A stretch of 64,000 nt of DNA from Epiperipatus broadwayi. Taxonomy: Eukaryota > Onychophora > Udeonychophora > Euonychophora > Peripatidae. Shown here piece by piece: positions 50,925-62,603 of the stretch; the first letter of the stretch is position 1; the number at the start of each line of letters is the position of its first letter. Location: NCBI GenBank assembly GCA_028023455.1, contig JAQFVV010006215.1, positions 7,609,230 through 7,673,229 of the forward strand, written 5' to 3'. The notes under the pieces are model-generated. The model saw nothing but the letters and a program-made list of their open reading frames with translations, was not told the DNA's origin and ran no database searches. The translations under genes and the position numbers were made by a program.

Positions 50925-53776
50925 TTTAATGTAAACAACAATAATGTCATTAATAAAGATCAAACAGCATTTAACTTTCAAATTGTTAGAATATGTAAAT
51001 TAGGGTGTTTTTGCATATTAATGATAGTTGTTATATAGCTGCCTCCATATTTAGTAAGAATAGTTACGATTATAGTACTTGGCACCGAAAGTGCATTAAA
51101 GTTCAATTAAATATTGGAAATATTTTTTATTTTTAAAATATATATTCATGAAGCGTATTCATGTATATATGCATATATATATATGTAGTAACTTGTTTAA
51201 ATTTATACTTGTAATGTTTATGCTTTTGATACTATCAATAAATAAACTTCTTATTACATCTATATCAAATTATTGTTAGAATTTCTTTCCAAAACTTTAG
51301 AACTAAAATATTAGTTTTTAAAAACTGCAGTTCACTTAATTTATTCTTCTTCAGTGCAGTCAATATATTGTTGTCTTGAATAAATCCAGGGAATTAGATG
51401 ATAGTTATTACAATTCATTGTGAAAATGCCAAACATACTGTATACACAATTGTGACACCATTTTTCCCAGATGAATATATAATTATTACTGATTCTCTAT
51501 AGGCTAGGAATTATTATATCATTTTTAGCATAAAGTATATTTTACATTTTAATAAAACCACATAGACTAAGTAACTCAAGTCTATTTTTTTGTTTTTCAT
51601 ATGTAATAATATGTTTATTACTTTCATTTTATCACATATTTATGAGTAAATACTTCTGGAAAAGAAAGATGATTTCCCAAGATAGATTTTGGGAAGTCAT
51701 TAAAGTATATGATAGTTCTATATTTATATTCTTAAACTAGCTTCTGACTTTTGGCTATTTGTGTTATAATTAAAACACCAATGATAAGCAGATGTAAATA
51801 TTTAATAAATAAATAAAAATGCTTTTAATAAGGCAATAAAATACAATATTAAACAAACAATCTATTCATGCATTAATGATATAGACAATATAGAAATCCA
51901 ATTGATTATAGCTAATTTAATGATCTTCTGATATCTATGCAATGATGTGCAGCTTACTCTCATTGTCAGCACCATTATAATTGCAATTTAGTGACAGTGT
52001 TTTATATTATTAAATGAATTCTTTGCTATGTGAGAAAAGAAAGAAAAGAAATATATAGCAGAAGAGGAAAGATGAAATCTTTTGCTTGTTTTTTTTTTTT
52101 TCTGTTATAAATAACCATATAAATTGTACATATTAATTTCTTTATATGTTATTAATTTTATATTCTGTGCAGAGTATGAAATATTTATTTATTTATTTAC
52201 TTATACACAATAAATATTGCTTTAAAACTAATTCAATGTTAATTCTTCCATCTGTTAAGTCTACAATATGGATTTGAATACAGGTCAAATCAATTTAAAA
52301 ACTTTTTTATTAGGAATGATTTTTTTAAAAGTAGGACCCATAGCTAGACTATATAAATATCCAATATTAGTTGATAAATGAGAACTTAGTTATTTTCAGT
52401 TAAAAGATAAACATGGAATGGAAAACCCTCAAACTGATACCATCCAGAAATTATCAAATATGGAGAATACTATTTTTTTTTTTCACTGTTTGTTTTATGA
52501 GGAGCTGTTGGAGAGTTTTTGGGATGGGCTTTTAAAAATATTTTTTTGTAATTAAAATTAAAATTGCTGAAAATTGAATATCATCTCAGAAAAACTGACA
52601 AATAAAACTTGCTCGTGAACTTATATATATATATAGCTATGCTGATCTCTCAGATTGATCTATCATACTCATCCCTTTTGAGATTTTTTTTTTTTTAACT
52701 TGAGAATAAAAATACAATTTCTCAGATTCCTCATGATTTAAATCCCAATTTTCTGCAGAGTTACCAATGGCTAACCAATTTAGGATAGTTGATGTTCACA
52801 TACTGATAACCATTATCCAAGATACAACCCCATATTTACCCATAGTTACAAATGGCTACCCAGTTGAGTGACAATGATGATCATGTGCTATGGCAATCAT
52901 TATAAATGGCTGCCCCAATGTAAGGCTGATGATGATCACATACTGGTCATCATCACTTCAATATTATCAACTTGAACTCAAATCACAATTGAGAAAGAAA
53001 AAAAGTATGCATTTTATGTAGAATTAATTTTAAAAATTACTATGAAATAAGTGACAAGAGTATTGATGATGATTATAAATTATAAAATAGTAATTTTCAT
53101 GTATGTTTAAAGAGGTTCATGTTTAGAGTTAAATATAAAATCCATGATTTTGGAGATTGGATTATAGGTATTTGATTGTTAAAACGTGTTTAACTGTATT
53201 TTCAATTTTGATGGTGAATGGAGATTTTTGTCATTGGCTTGAGGATGCAATGTTTTCATGCAATTCAATGAGGAGTTCTATTTTGGCTATTTGCTCCAAC
53301 CCATTTTTTTGTATTTCATATTGTTAATCGCAGAGCAGTTAATGTAGTCCTGCTATGATTCCAGCTTCTAAATCTCCAAAGAAAAGGAGGAAGGCATAGC
53401 TTGTATTTCCCAGCCCATCCATGGGAGAGGGCTTTGCAAAGAGTTTTGCAGTTTCCTTATGGGTTGTAGTAGCTTATAATGTCTCAATTGACGTAGTCCT
53501 CTTGGTGTTCATGGTGCATTGTGTACTTATAGTCCAATGGCTAAATTCTTTATCTCAAAATTGCAGACCACTATTCATTCTGTTAACTTTCAGATCTCCA
53601 AAAAAATTGATGAGTACATAGTTTTAGCTGTGAATTTTGGTTTGCTTATACAGGTAGATTATGTAAAATGTTGTTAGAAAGGTGTTTCATTTATATTTCC
53701 TTTTTCCTCAGAGTGGGGCAATATAACCATCTGGGTTACACGACACACAGCAACATAGTTGTGTGTGCATATATAT
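50925..53776. other. AT-rich stretch with degenerate repeats
   Basis: No gene is recognised. Three degenerate units of about 54-85 bp, each with AATGGCTA/GCC and GATGATCACATACT-like phrases, lie at 52,757-52,955. A 12-bp perfect stem (GATTTCCCAA/TTGGGAAGTC) is at 51,668-51,702. A 66-codon frame at 53,421 in a slightly less A/T-rich patch has no known domain. Confidence 0.45.
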
Positions 53777-53860
53777 AATTAAGAGCATGCTAATGAGCAT
53801 TTATCATAATAATAAAAAATTTAAAAAGCTTGTTTAGAGCTTATTAGCATGCTCTTAATT
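53777..53860. repeat. 84-bp foldback with AGAGCATGCTAAT arms
   Basis: AATTAAGAGCATGCTAATGA pairs with its complement ending at 53,860, with one mismatch in about 22 bp; the loop is about 40 bases. Small MITE-like hairpin without clear target duplication. Confidence 0.8.
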
Positions 53861-54271
53861 TTACATATTGGTAAATGCAAGCTATATATAAGTCATGTGA
53901 CATCTGACTTTTTATTATATATATATAGTAAAGGAAAAGTAGAAATAAACAGGCATAAATTTTTGTAGATATTTTTTACATTTCACTTGGAATAAAAATA
54001 ATAAATAAAGGTTTGAATAACTCTGAATTAAAACAGAATTTTATTATAAAATAAATATTTTTTCTTAAAAAAGTCTAAATAAATAATATTCTCATTGTGA
54101 AATTTAAAAACAAGTATAAAATATCTATTTTTTAAATTAATGCTTGTATGCATTTTTATTATCTATTTTTAAAAATCTTTGATAAGATATCCAAATGTAG
54201 CTTTTTAATTAAAAGTACTTTTGGAGGGATTAAAATTGTTTCCAATCAAGAGAGAGAAGAAAAAACAATTT
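53861..54271. other. AT-rich spacer
   Basis: Nothing recognisable. Confidence 0.6.
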
Positions 54272-54655
54272 TTAAATTAGTGTTATTGTCATCTCAGATG
54301 ATATTATAAAAGGACTGATAAAAATATCAGTTGAGTTTTGATTTGCAGTTTTTGTAAGAGCTAGCCAGAAGAGTCTGGTTTTATTATTTTGAGAAGCAGT
54401 GGCCAAATAGACTAGCTGCAAAGTCTGGGTAGAAGTTTTTTGAAAAGAGTTGGCTAAAATAGTTTGGCTAATATTTTTGTAAGAGTTAGCTGCAGTTTGT
54501 TGGTAACTATAGCAGAGAATGGCCACTGTAAAGTTAGCTGCAAAGATGGCTAGCAGAGTTATGCAGAGAACTGCATGAATCATGCAAGAATGCAAGGAAA
54601 CAACTGCTTTACAATCACTTCTGAACCAAAAACTAAGCTTACCAAGGTAACCCAT
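54272..54655 (-). other. Unidentified 127-codon open frame
   Basis: This is long for chance in DNA this AT-rich. The translation has a hydrophobic segment (residues about 25-50, containing VLCITLLAIFAANF) followed by a polar S/T/N/Q-rich part. No family is recognised. The plus strand of the same segment contains the degenerate phrase GTTAGCTGCA several times (near 54,410, 54,487 and 54,531), so the open frame may result from a locally repeated, TAA-poor sequence. No splice or promoter signal can be argued. I do not call it a gene. Confidence 0.15.
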
Positions 54656-56409
54656 CAGTGAATGAAGAATTAATTATACATATGCTATTTCAGCTATATG
54701 CAGAGAAGCACAGATAAACATATATATGGTTGGTAAGTTCATTTAAAATCCTTAAAATGACTTTTAAAATTATAACTTAATAACTTAAAGTAAAACAAAT
54801 CAATAATTTTATTAAGTTAAACATTTAAAAGAAAGGAGAAGTCCACAAATGATTATACATATATTTTGTGAAGAAGTTTTTTTAATATTCCTTAAAAAGA
54901 CATTTTTAAATCTATATTTTTAAATTTGAAGATGTTATGATTAATGGCAACCTGTGATAGTGATCTAATTTAAAACAAGTAACTAATTTTTGCTTGAATT
55001 AAAAGAAACTTGTAAGAGTATTATTTTAAAATTTATATTTTTAAATTATTCAATCAACAATAATCCGTCAATATTAACCTTTATTTTTTTTTTTGTAAAG
55101 CAAATAAAAGGAAACTTATAAACTCATATTTTTTTTAAAAAATAAATAATTTTAGATTATATCTATATTTTGTTTATACCCATGTATATGTATGAAATTT
55201 ATGTATGTTTTCCAAATGGAATTAATTAGGAAAATATATACACCTGTATATGTTATGAAATTTATGTATGTTTTCCAAATGGAATCAATTAGGAAAATAT
55301 AATATTATTGTAACAAATTAAAATAGGACATATATATAAAATTTAATCATTTTTTGTCATTATTGAATATCAATTGAAATATATTAATTGTATATTATAA
55401 ATTGCACATCTATGTGAATATATATGTAAACTATCATGTAATAACTTGAATTTTGTATTAATTACATATATGTAAATCACAATGTGATAATTTGTTATTG
55501 TATGTTAATCAAAATCAGAAGGCCATAAATATCAATTTTTTATAGTTAATAAATTTGTATTCAATTATAAAAATTATTCCAGTGGTTCTAAATATTTTTA
55601 GAATGTCTGTTTCCATCATCTTTTAGTCACAAACAGTAAGAGAGCTTATGGTCTCTGAGCTAGATTCAAGCACAGGATTAATATATAAATAGGGATGTAT
55701 TTAGTTCTTTAGGAGCATTCCAGTATGATTTTATCCTGGTTTTGGCATGAGGATTATATTCTTCAAAGCTGCTACACTACATTTTGTGTCCAGAGTATTG
55801 ATGATGATCGGCATGTGTTAATGTCCCAACATTATTGTTTTGATTCTTATGTATTTTGATGGATTAGCACTTAGTTTGTGTGTCCAAATTAATGTTCAAA
55901 TAATTGCCCAAGCTGGAAAAGGCTCAATAGTTAGCCTGGTCCACAAGATACCCATTTCCAATCCAATCACCAGATTGACTGCTGACTTTTATTTTTTTTA
56001 TTTTTCAAATCCAGCCGTAAGATGGACTGTTGATTTATTGTATTGATGTATTTTGATGGATCATTCATGATGATGAATGGTTTCTTTTGACTACTACTAG
56101 TATTTACTTTTATGTTAGAATGCTGGTTGAGTTATAATTATGATTTTAGTTACTGTGAGGATCTGATCTGATCTAATCTGATCTAGCTCCCTAGTCTCAC
56201 AGAAATTTCATTCTCTCATGCTCTCTTCTATTGATTATTAAACATTACATTAATAATTACTTTTTGTACATTTTAAATTTAATTTACTTGGGAGTGACGA
56301 TGATGTTTCATCACCCCATTTCCTTCCATCTCCTGGATTCCCCATTCTGTTATAATATATATATATATAATATTTCAAAGACAATCATTAAATAATATAA
56401 ATTTAGACA
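54656..56409. other. AT-rich stretch, small repeats
   Basis: No gene is recognised. Two adjacent units of about 62 bp at 55,176-55,300 share TTTATGTATGTTTTCCAAAT. A short run of GATCT-type pentamers lies at 56,160-56,186. A TA repeat precedes the Penelope-like element and may mark its insertion site. Confidence 0.5.
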
Positions 56410-57738
56410 AATCAATATAAATTTAGATAAATCAATTGTTGTATTTCCAGCTGGTGACATGTACCATAATAAAATTTTAGATTTTCTTAATGATAAAACT
56501 TATAAACCATCAAAAAGAGATCATACTACGTATTTGGAAAAAAAAAAGTCATTATTAATAAATCACCTATTGAAACAGAGATAAGCAATAAAATAATCCC
56601 TTGTGAAAAATCATGTGTCTGTCCAAAATTTTATGGACTCCCAAAAATTCACAAACCAGAAACTCCCCTTTGTCCAATAGTAAGTGCAATAGGATCTCCA
56701 ACTCATATTTTAGCTAGATATTTATCTGATTTCATTAAACCTACAATCCCGTCTATTAAATCATATATTAAAAACTTCTTTCACTTTATTTCTGTTTTAA
56801 AAAATTTTAAAATTAATGCTAATGACATTCTGATCAGTTTTGATGATGTGTCTTTGTTTACAAACATTCCAATTGATGAAGCTTTAAATATAATTTCACA
56901 ATCCTGCAATTTACCAAACCATATTATTGCTTTGATTAAACATTGTCTCTTGAACACATATTTTGTACACAATGGACAGTATTACAGACAAGTTTTTGGT
57001 ACTCCTATGGGCTCACCTATCTCCGAAGTAATAGCTGATTTATTCATGGATAATATAGAAATCATGCTTTAGAATCATCCTGTTTAAAACCTCTCATTTG
57101 GCTTAGATACATAGATGATCCTTTTGTCATATGGCAACATGGAAAAATAAATTAGATGATTTTTTTCTTACATTTAAATAATATGCATCCTCATATTAAA
57201 TTTACAGTGGAGACAGTCTCTTTTTTTTTTTGATGTTCTACTCCCAGAACACCAAATAATTTATCTTTTTTGATTTACAGAAAGAATACACACATGGACA
57301 GATATTTATATTTTCATTCTCGTCATCACCCAACTCAGATAGTTTCTGTAGCCAAAACTCATTTAAATAGAACAATTAACCTTTCAGATAAGTCACATCT
57401 GAAAGAAGAAACAAATCATATTAATAGTGTTTTATTAGCAAATAGTTATAATTATAAATTTATTAAAAAAGCCTTATTTCAAGCCCCAAATGGATAAAAT
57501 AGGAAACAAAAAAATGATAAATCAGCTATTAGGATTTGTGTTCCATATGTAAAAGGAACTACAAACAGTATTGGACATATGCTATAATATAAATACAGCA
57601 TTTTTTTTTACTCATCAAAAGATCAGTAATATAATAACCAAGCCTAAGGATTCAATCTTATGTGAAAATTGTAAAGCTTCTTACATAGGTATGAGTAATC
57701 ATTGCATGGCTGCAGAAAGGAGTTTGCTATTAACTGAA
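56410..57738 (+). pseudogene. Penelope-like retroelement, RT and GIY-YIG 5' portion (interrupted)
   Basis: The translation, over several frames, gives the Penelope reverse transcriptase in order: DKSIVVFPAGD (from about 56,420), YGLPKIHKP (about 56,635), PIVSAIGSPTHILA, ISFDDVSLFTNIP (the catalytic Asp motif A, about 56,840), FGTPMGSPIS (about 56,998) and RYIDDPFVIWQHG with the YxDD-type catalytic pair (57,105-57,140). A linker follows with PYVKGTTNSIGHML, and the GIY-YIG endonuclease begins with CENCKASYIGMSNHC (about 57,664-57,708). Stops and frame changes occur after 57,072 and near 57,240, 57,497 and 57,600. The coding sequence then breaks at about 57,738 inside the endonuclease and resumes at about 61,005. 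The RT copies element RNA into DNA at telomere-like or nicked targets; this copy cannot do so. Confidence 0.88.
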
Positions 57739-58034
57739 AGGAGACCCTTTGATTCCTCTTGGAGGCCTTAAAGGAACCGAGCAGGGCAAATTCCTAAATG
57801 TCCACTCCATACGTTCTTGTCGTTGCAGCTGTTATTACTATGTGATTATTCATATAGTATACGAACATGGATGGGCTGCTCACCAACACGCATTAGCCAG
57901 CGTGGTGAGTTTATTGGCTTTTTACCTTTGAGTTTAAGATCAAGAAACACCATGGTCTTTCTTCTCAGTGCCTGATAAGGCAGAATGAAATTTTGTGCAA
58001 ATGATAAATATTTTTCCAATACATATATACAATT

Positions 58035-59102
58035 ATGACAGACAAAAATAAAACATGGCCCTTATTCCCAGGAGGCTGTAAAGTCACCAACCAAGGCAGC
58101 GGTTGGTGGCCGAAGGCGGAGGGTGCTAAGAATCCCCTGATTGTGGACCCAGGCTGCCATTTGATGACGACTTTTTATTTAGGTATTTACAACTGCAGAT
58201 CACTTTCAAGTGAAGGAAGATTGCAAGAATTAGAAGAAGAACTGTCTTATATTAAATGGGACATTATTGGACTTTGTGAAGTTAGAAGAAAAGGAGAAGA
58301 AACAATTGATTTAAAAAGTGGACATATACTCTATTATAAAGGCACACATATTGGAAATACAAGTGGAGTAGGATTCATTATAAATAAAAAGTGGAAAAAC
58401 AATATTGTGGAGATTGATGGTGTTATACAACTTAATAGCAGATACCAAATGCAAATAATTCAGGTTTATGCCCCAACAAGTTCTCATAGTGATGCCCCAA
58501 CAAGTTCTCATAGTGATGAAGTAGTAGAAGATTTTTATATGAATGTACAAAAGGCTTTTGATCAGAGTAAACAACATTTTAAAATTGTTATGGGAGACTT
58601 TAATGCTAGAATTGGTAGACAAATGAAAGATGAAATTGCTGTAGGTAATTTTGGTTATGGTAATAGAAATGAGAGAGGACATAGACTTGTGGATTTTGCA
58701 GAAAAAGAAAAACTTTATATTATGAATTCATTTTTTGAGAAAAATGTTAAAAGGAAATGGACATGGAAGCATCCAAATGAAGGTACAGCAGAATTGGATT
58801 ATATTTTGACTAACAGAAAATACATATTTCAAGATTGTAATGTTCTTAATAAATTTAACACAGGAAGTGATCATCGATTAGTAAGGTGTAAGTTACGTGT
58901 TAATGTAAAACTAGAGAGACAAAAATTATTAAGAAAAACAATATTTACAGTTGATATTCCTAATCTTCAGAAACATTCTAATGAAATTAAATTGGAACTT
59001 ACAAATAGGTTTCAAGTGTTAGGAGATTTTGAACATGATTCAGATTTGAATGAAATTAATATGAAAATAACTTTTAAAAACTGCAACAAACATAGCTGGT
59101 AG
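58035..59102 (+). pseudogene. RTE LINE endonuclease domain (first part of the polyprotein)
   Basis: A 355-residue frame holds an AP-type (exonuclease/endonuclease/phosphatase fold) endonuclease. NCRSLSSEGRLQELEEEL is at residues 53-70, LCEVRRKGEE at 80-89 with the catalytic Glu, MGDFNARIG at 186-194 with Asp and Asn, TAELDYIL at 251-258, and SDHRLV at 278-283 with the catalytic Asp-His. All main catalytic residues appear present. This enzyme nicks the target DNA to prime reverse transcription. The frame ends at TAG (59,100) only because of a +1/-1 shift near 59,070-59,090; in the next frame TNIAGRKKQQ continues directly into the following part. An 8-residue direct repeat (APTSSHSD twice) interrupts the domain. 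The start codon is uncertain, since EN homology begins near residue 48. Confidence 0.88.
58470..58517 (+). repeat. 24-bp in-frame tandem duplication inside the endonuclease
   Basis: GCCCCAACAAGTTCTCATAG plus GTGAT-type end occurs twice in tandem at 58,470-58,493 and 58,494-58,517, with no differences. It adds eight residues (APTSSHSD) just after the QVYAPTS strand of the endonuclease fold, where related proteins have one copy. Identity suggests a recent slippage event. Confidence 0.95.
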
Positions 59103-60984
59103 AAAAAAGCAGCAATTGACTAATAAAATTTCTACTGAGACTAGAGAATTTATGAAGAAAAGAAGGAATATGAAGATATACAAAAATGATGTATTAAAAA
59201 GAATTGAATATCTCGAATTTTGTAAAATGGTACAGAAAAGAGTTGAAAATGATATAAGAAAGTATAACTGTGAAATAGCAAGGAAAGCTGTAGAAGAAAA
59301 TAAAAGTCTCAAAAATGTTAAACAACATTTTGGTATTGGTAGGAAATTTATATCTGCAATAAGAAAAAAAGATGGAATTATTACTAAAAAGAGAGATGAC
59401 ATCATGAAATTGGTAGAAGATTTTTATCAAGAATTATATAGTAATAAAGAACAAGTACCTCCTATATCTATTACATCTTCAGAATTGCCCAGAATTTTAA
59501 ATGAAGAAGTGAGACATGCAATTAAGTGTATGAAGAAAGGAAAGGCTCCAGGAAATGATGGAATTATAATTGATATATTAAAAGAAGCAGGTGAAGAAAT
59601 AGAAACAATTTGAGCAAAGTTATATACCAAATGTCTAAATGATAAAGATGTACCGGAAGATTGGAAGAATGCAGTAATAATATTAATATTTTAAAAAGGT
59701 GATAAAGAAGATATTAGAAATTACAGACCTATCAGCCTTTTATCAGTTTTATATAAAATTTTTACCAAGATAATTACAACTCGTCTACAGAGAACTTTGG
59801 ATTTCCACCAACCAAGAGAACAAGCTGGATTTAAAAGTGGTTTTAGTACAATAGACCATATCCAGGTATTGAGAGAAGTCATAGAAAGGACAAACGAATA
59901 TGAGTTGTCATTATGTTTTGGATTTGTAGATTATGAAAAGGCATTCGATTCTATACACATTTCTTCAGTGATTAAAGCATTGGATCATCAAGGTATAGAT
60001 CCAGGATATTGTAATATTTTAAAGAATATTTATAAAAATGCAACAGCAACAATTAGATTACATAATGATACTGGAAAAATCAACATTGAGGAAGGTGTAA
60101 GACAAGGTGACTCCATATCTCCAAAACTCTCTACAGCAGTGCTGCAAGAAGTATTTTGTGGATTAAAATGGGAAACTATAGGAGTGAAAGTAAATGGAGA
60201 GTATTTAAGTCATTTAGATTTCGCAGATGATGTAGTTGTTTTTGCAAATAATGCTTCAGAGCTGCAGGAAATGTTGCAGGAGTTAGCAGATGAAAGTAGA
60301 AAAGTAGGACTAAAGATAAATGTTAAAAAGACTAAAGTAATGTTTAATCGATTTGATCAAAATATGAAAATAAAGATTGATTATGAAGAATTAGAAGAAG
60401 TTAACAGTTACAAATACCTTGGTCAGATTATTAATACAGATGGAAACATAATGGAGGAAATTAATCATAGAATTAAACTTGGTTGGAGTGCTTTTGGTAG
60501 AAATAACTTGATACTAAAAGGAAATATGCCTATGTGTTTGAAAAGGATGGTTTTTAACAAATGTGTTTTACCAGTTTTTACTTATGGATCTGAAACTTGG
60601 ACACTTAATAGAAGAGCAATACAGAGACTTCAGACCACTCAAAGGAGTATGGAGAGATGTATGTTGGGAGTAACAAGAAGAGATCGAAAGCGCAATGTAT
60701 GGGTAAGACAACAAACAGGTGTTACTGACCTTATTGAAAAAATTAAAAGATTGAAATGGAGTTGGGCTGGACATATTGCTAGAAGAGATGATAATAGATG
60801 GACAATTGAAATTTTAAACTGGATTTCAAGAGATTGTAAAAGACCCAGAAAGAGACCACGTGTGAGATGGATGGATGAAATAAGAAAATGTGCAGGGGTG
60901 TTGTGGAGAAGAGAAGCTAAAGATCGGAGAAGATGGATTAAACTTGGAGAGACCTTCATCCTGCAGTGGATTGATAATGGTTGA
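59074..60984 (+). pseudogene. RTE LINE reverse transcriptase, with one frameshift and two stops
   Basis: One frame runs from the shift to a TGA at 60,982-60,984, broken only by TGA at 59,611-59,613 and TAA at 59,692-59,694. The linker (59,116-59,613) is followed by GKAPGNDGI, then VIILIF-stop-KGD where relatives read pIFKKGD, then NYRPISLLSVLYKIF. In the 395-residue distal frame from 59,797 lie QAGFKSGFSTIDHI, FVDYEKAFDS (43-52, catalytic Asp), RQGDSISP (102-109) and FADDVVVFA (142-150, the YADD-type pair). The C-terminal part has the RTE-typical YKYLGQII, YGSETWTL, WAGHIARRDDNRW and a final LQWIDNG. The few lesions and clear motifs indicate a fairly young copy. It is not translatable as a whole. 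Confidence 0.9.
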
Positions 60985-61003
60985 TGATGATGATGATGAT
61001 GAA
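60982..61003 (+). repeat. (TGA)n 3' tail of the RTE LINE
   Basis: TGATGATGATGATGATGA directly follows, and includes, the reverse transcriptase stop. RTE-clade LINEs characteristically have almost no 3' untranslated region and end in a short tandem repeat rather than poly(A). This fixes the 3' end of the insertion. Confidence 0.9.
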
Positions 61004-61004
61004 T

Positions 61005-61290
61005 CATCGCATCAGTGTTAGGAGAGATGAACATGCTAATGTGTTAAACAAGACTCATCATCATCAGCACTCTCAGTCCATACTATAGATTCAGGTCATA
61101 AAATTGATTTTTTAAATACCAGGATGATATCCAGATGTGATAATCTCTACCAATGCAAAATCAGAGAAGCCATTGAGATACTTAAAAGTCAGAGTATATC
61201 AATAAGCGAGATGATACATGCAAACTTCCTTTTATTTGGAAAGATTTTTTTAAAAAACATTCTTAATTTAACATTTTTGCTATTGAGGGA
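61005..61290 (+). pseudogene. Penelope-like element, GIY-YIG 3' portion (after the LINE)
   Basis: The reading resumes as HRISVRRDEHANVLNKT, shifts frame once near 61,050-61,075, and continues ALSVHTIDSGHKIDFLNTRM, CDNLYQCKIREAIEILKSQ and an ANFLLFGKIFLKNI-like tail. In Penelope-like elements the endonuclease ends with an EHR...-type helix, then a GH.iDf.nT.vi phrase, a K.REA.eI helix and a short tail, which is exactly this order. Together with 56,410-57,738 it shows one element split by the LINE. No terminal repeats (the pseudo-LTR arrangement) are evident, and the 3' untranslated boundary is unclear. Confidence 0.82.
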
Positions 61291-62603
61291 ACTTTAACGT
61301 TTTTTTTCAAATCAGTGATTGTAGTGCCTCTATAACTGTCTTTCTATCTTTTATCTCCTATAGTAGATGACTTGTGTGATAAAGTCAAAATGTTGGTATA
61401 TTAATATTTAAATTTTTTAACATGGATGAACCCACAAAATATGTCATATATATATATTGTAACAGTATCCGGGTTTAAACCCTGTAACAAGGGAAGTAAA
61501 TAGTATCTACCTACTGCACTATGTAAGCATCAGTCCAATAAATTGGCTTCAATTGGGGATGTTTACGGGAGATAGGTTTTGAAATCTTTTTTTTTTAAAG
61601 AAAAAAAAAATATAATTATTTGTTTCAGAATATATTTAAAAACATGTTATTAAAAAAATCAACTGTTTCAAATGTACATTTTTTTGTGTTCTCATTTCTT
61701 ATTTTAATGAGGGTAATGAAAAGATTTTGCTGTATATACCTCTAGGCAATTCTTTGTTATATTACTTAACCACTTTAAATTCAAAAAGAAACCATAACTG
61801 AATGTACTGTGGACAAAGATACAAAAAAAAACTGTTAAAAAGCATTGCAGAGAGAGATAGAAATGCTGATAAACTGGAAGATAAAAAGATAATAAAGAAA
61901 TTGTTTTAATTAGAAAATTGGAGCCATAGAGAATAGGAGACATTTTGAGAAAGAAAATTTATATTAATATATATATATATATTGATATATTAATTTGTAC
62001 GGCTATATTCTCGTGGTTTTAAAACGAAATACTGAACTTCTCTGAATTGATTCATTCACAGAGAAAATGTATTTTAAAAGATCAACTTACAAAATGTCAA
62101 TGCTTGTGATGTTGGGGCAAAAACCAAGATATATGTAAGCAATCATCCCACGCTATAAGTACATAGCTGTTTCTGCTTATTGCCTGCCTCCCTCAGAAAT
62201 TTATTTATTATTTTATTGAATGTGAATTTAATTATTAAAGTATAGAATAGTTTTAGCTTATATGGACATATATAAAGCATAATAATTGCAAGTTAAGTGT
62301 GAGAGAGAGAGTAGTCACATTTTTTTTGTCTCAACGGCCTTTCCACATTATTGACTTATTGTCACCGAAATCACATCTCATCTTTCTTTGGATTCAAATT
62401 TGGAATGTCACAACTAGCATAGTAGCATCTCCTTATTGGTTTCAATATATATGATCAGATTAGCTGTTTCTTACAAAGCTTTTTTCTCTTCCAAAGAAGG
62501 TAGTGTGAGAGAAAAGAAGTCTCAAGATTTTCATTATATTTACAGATAAGAGGAATTTTTTTATTTTTTATTTGTTTGGATACGATAGTAATTATTTTTA
62601 TTT
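61291..62603. other. Probable Penelope 3' flank, then AT-rich DNA
   Basis: The first 130 bp may be the 3' untranslated region of the Penelope-like element. A less A/T-rich patch at 61,460-61,580 starts TGTAACAGTATCCGGGTTTA and contains a GGGTTTAAACCC palindrome; it is not assignable. A TA repeat lies at 61,968-61,982. No gene is recognised. Confidence 0.5.

Larger units (their letters stand above)
57739..61003 (+). mobile_element. Nearly full-length RTE-clade LINE inserted in the Penelope-like element
   Basis: The insert of about 3.26 kb has the size and plan of an RTE retrotransposon: a 5' region of about 300 bp with a less A/T-rich patch at 58,060-58,160, an apurinic-type endonuclease, a reverse transcriptase, a very short 3' end and a (TGA)n tail. 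The host Penelope reading is continuous across it: LTE at the left (57,730-57,738) and HRISVRRDEH at the right (61,005 on). The four bases TGAA occur at both junctions (57,735-57,738 and 61,000-61,003), compatible with a short target duplication or microhomology. The 5' boundary is inferred from loss of the Penelope frame. Confidence 0.85.

Noticed and set aside
55840-56046. 68-codon frame just upstream of the Penelope-like element as its N-terminal part
   Set aside because: It shows no Penelope N-terminal features and is separated by several hundred bases with stops in all frames.
58311-58682. 123- and 121-codon minus-strand frames opposite the RTE LINE (58,311-58,682; 59,040-59,405) and 131 codons at 60,639-61,034
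   Set aside because: They are shadows of the sense-strand endonuclease and reverse transcriptase.
61460-61580. Another LTR start (TGTAACAGTATCC)
   Set aside because: No matching end, repeat partner or target duplication; a GGGTTTAAACCC palindrome alone is not enough.
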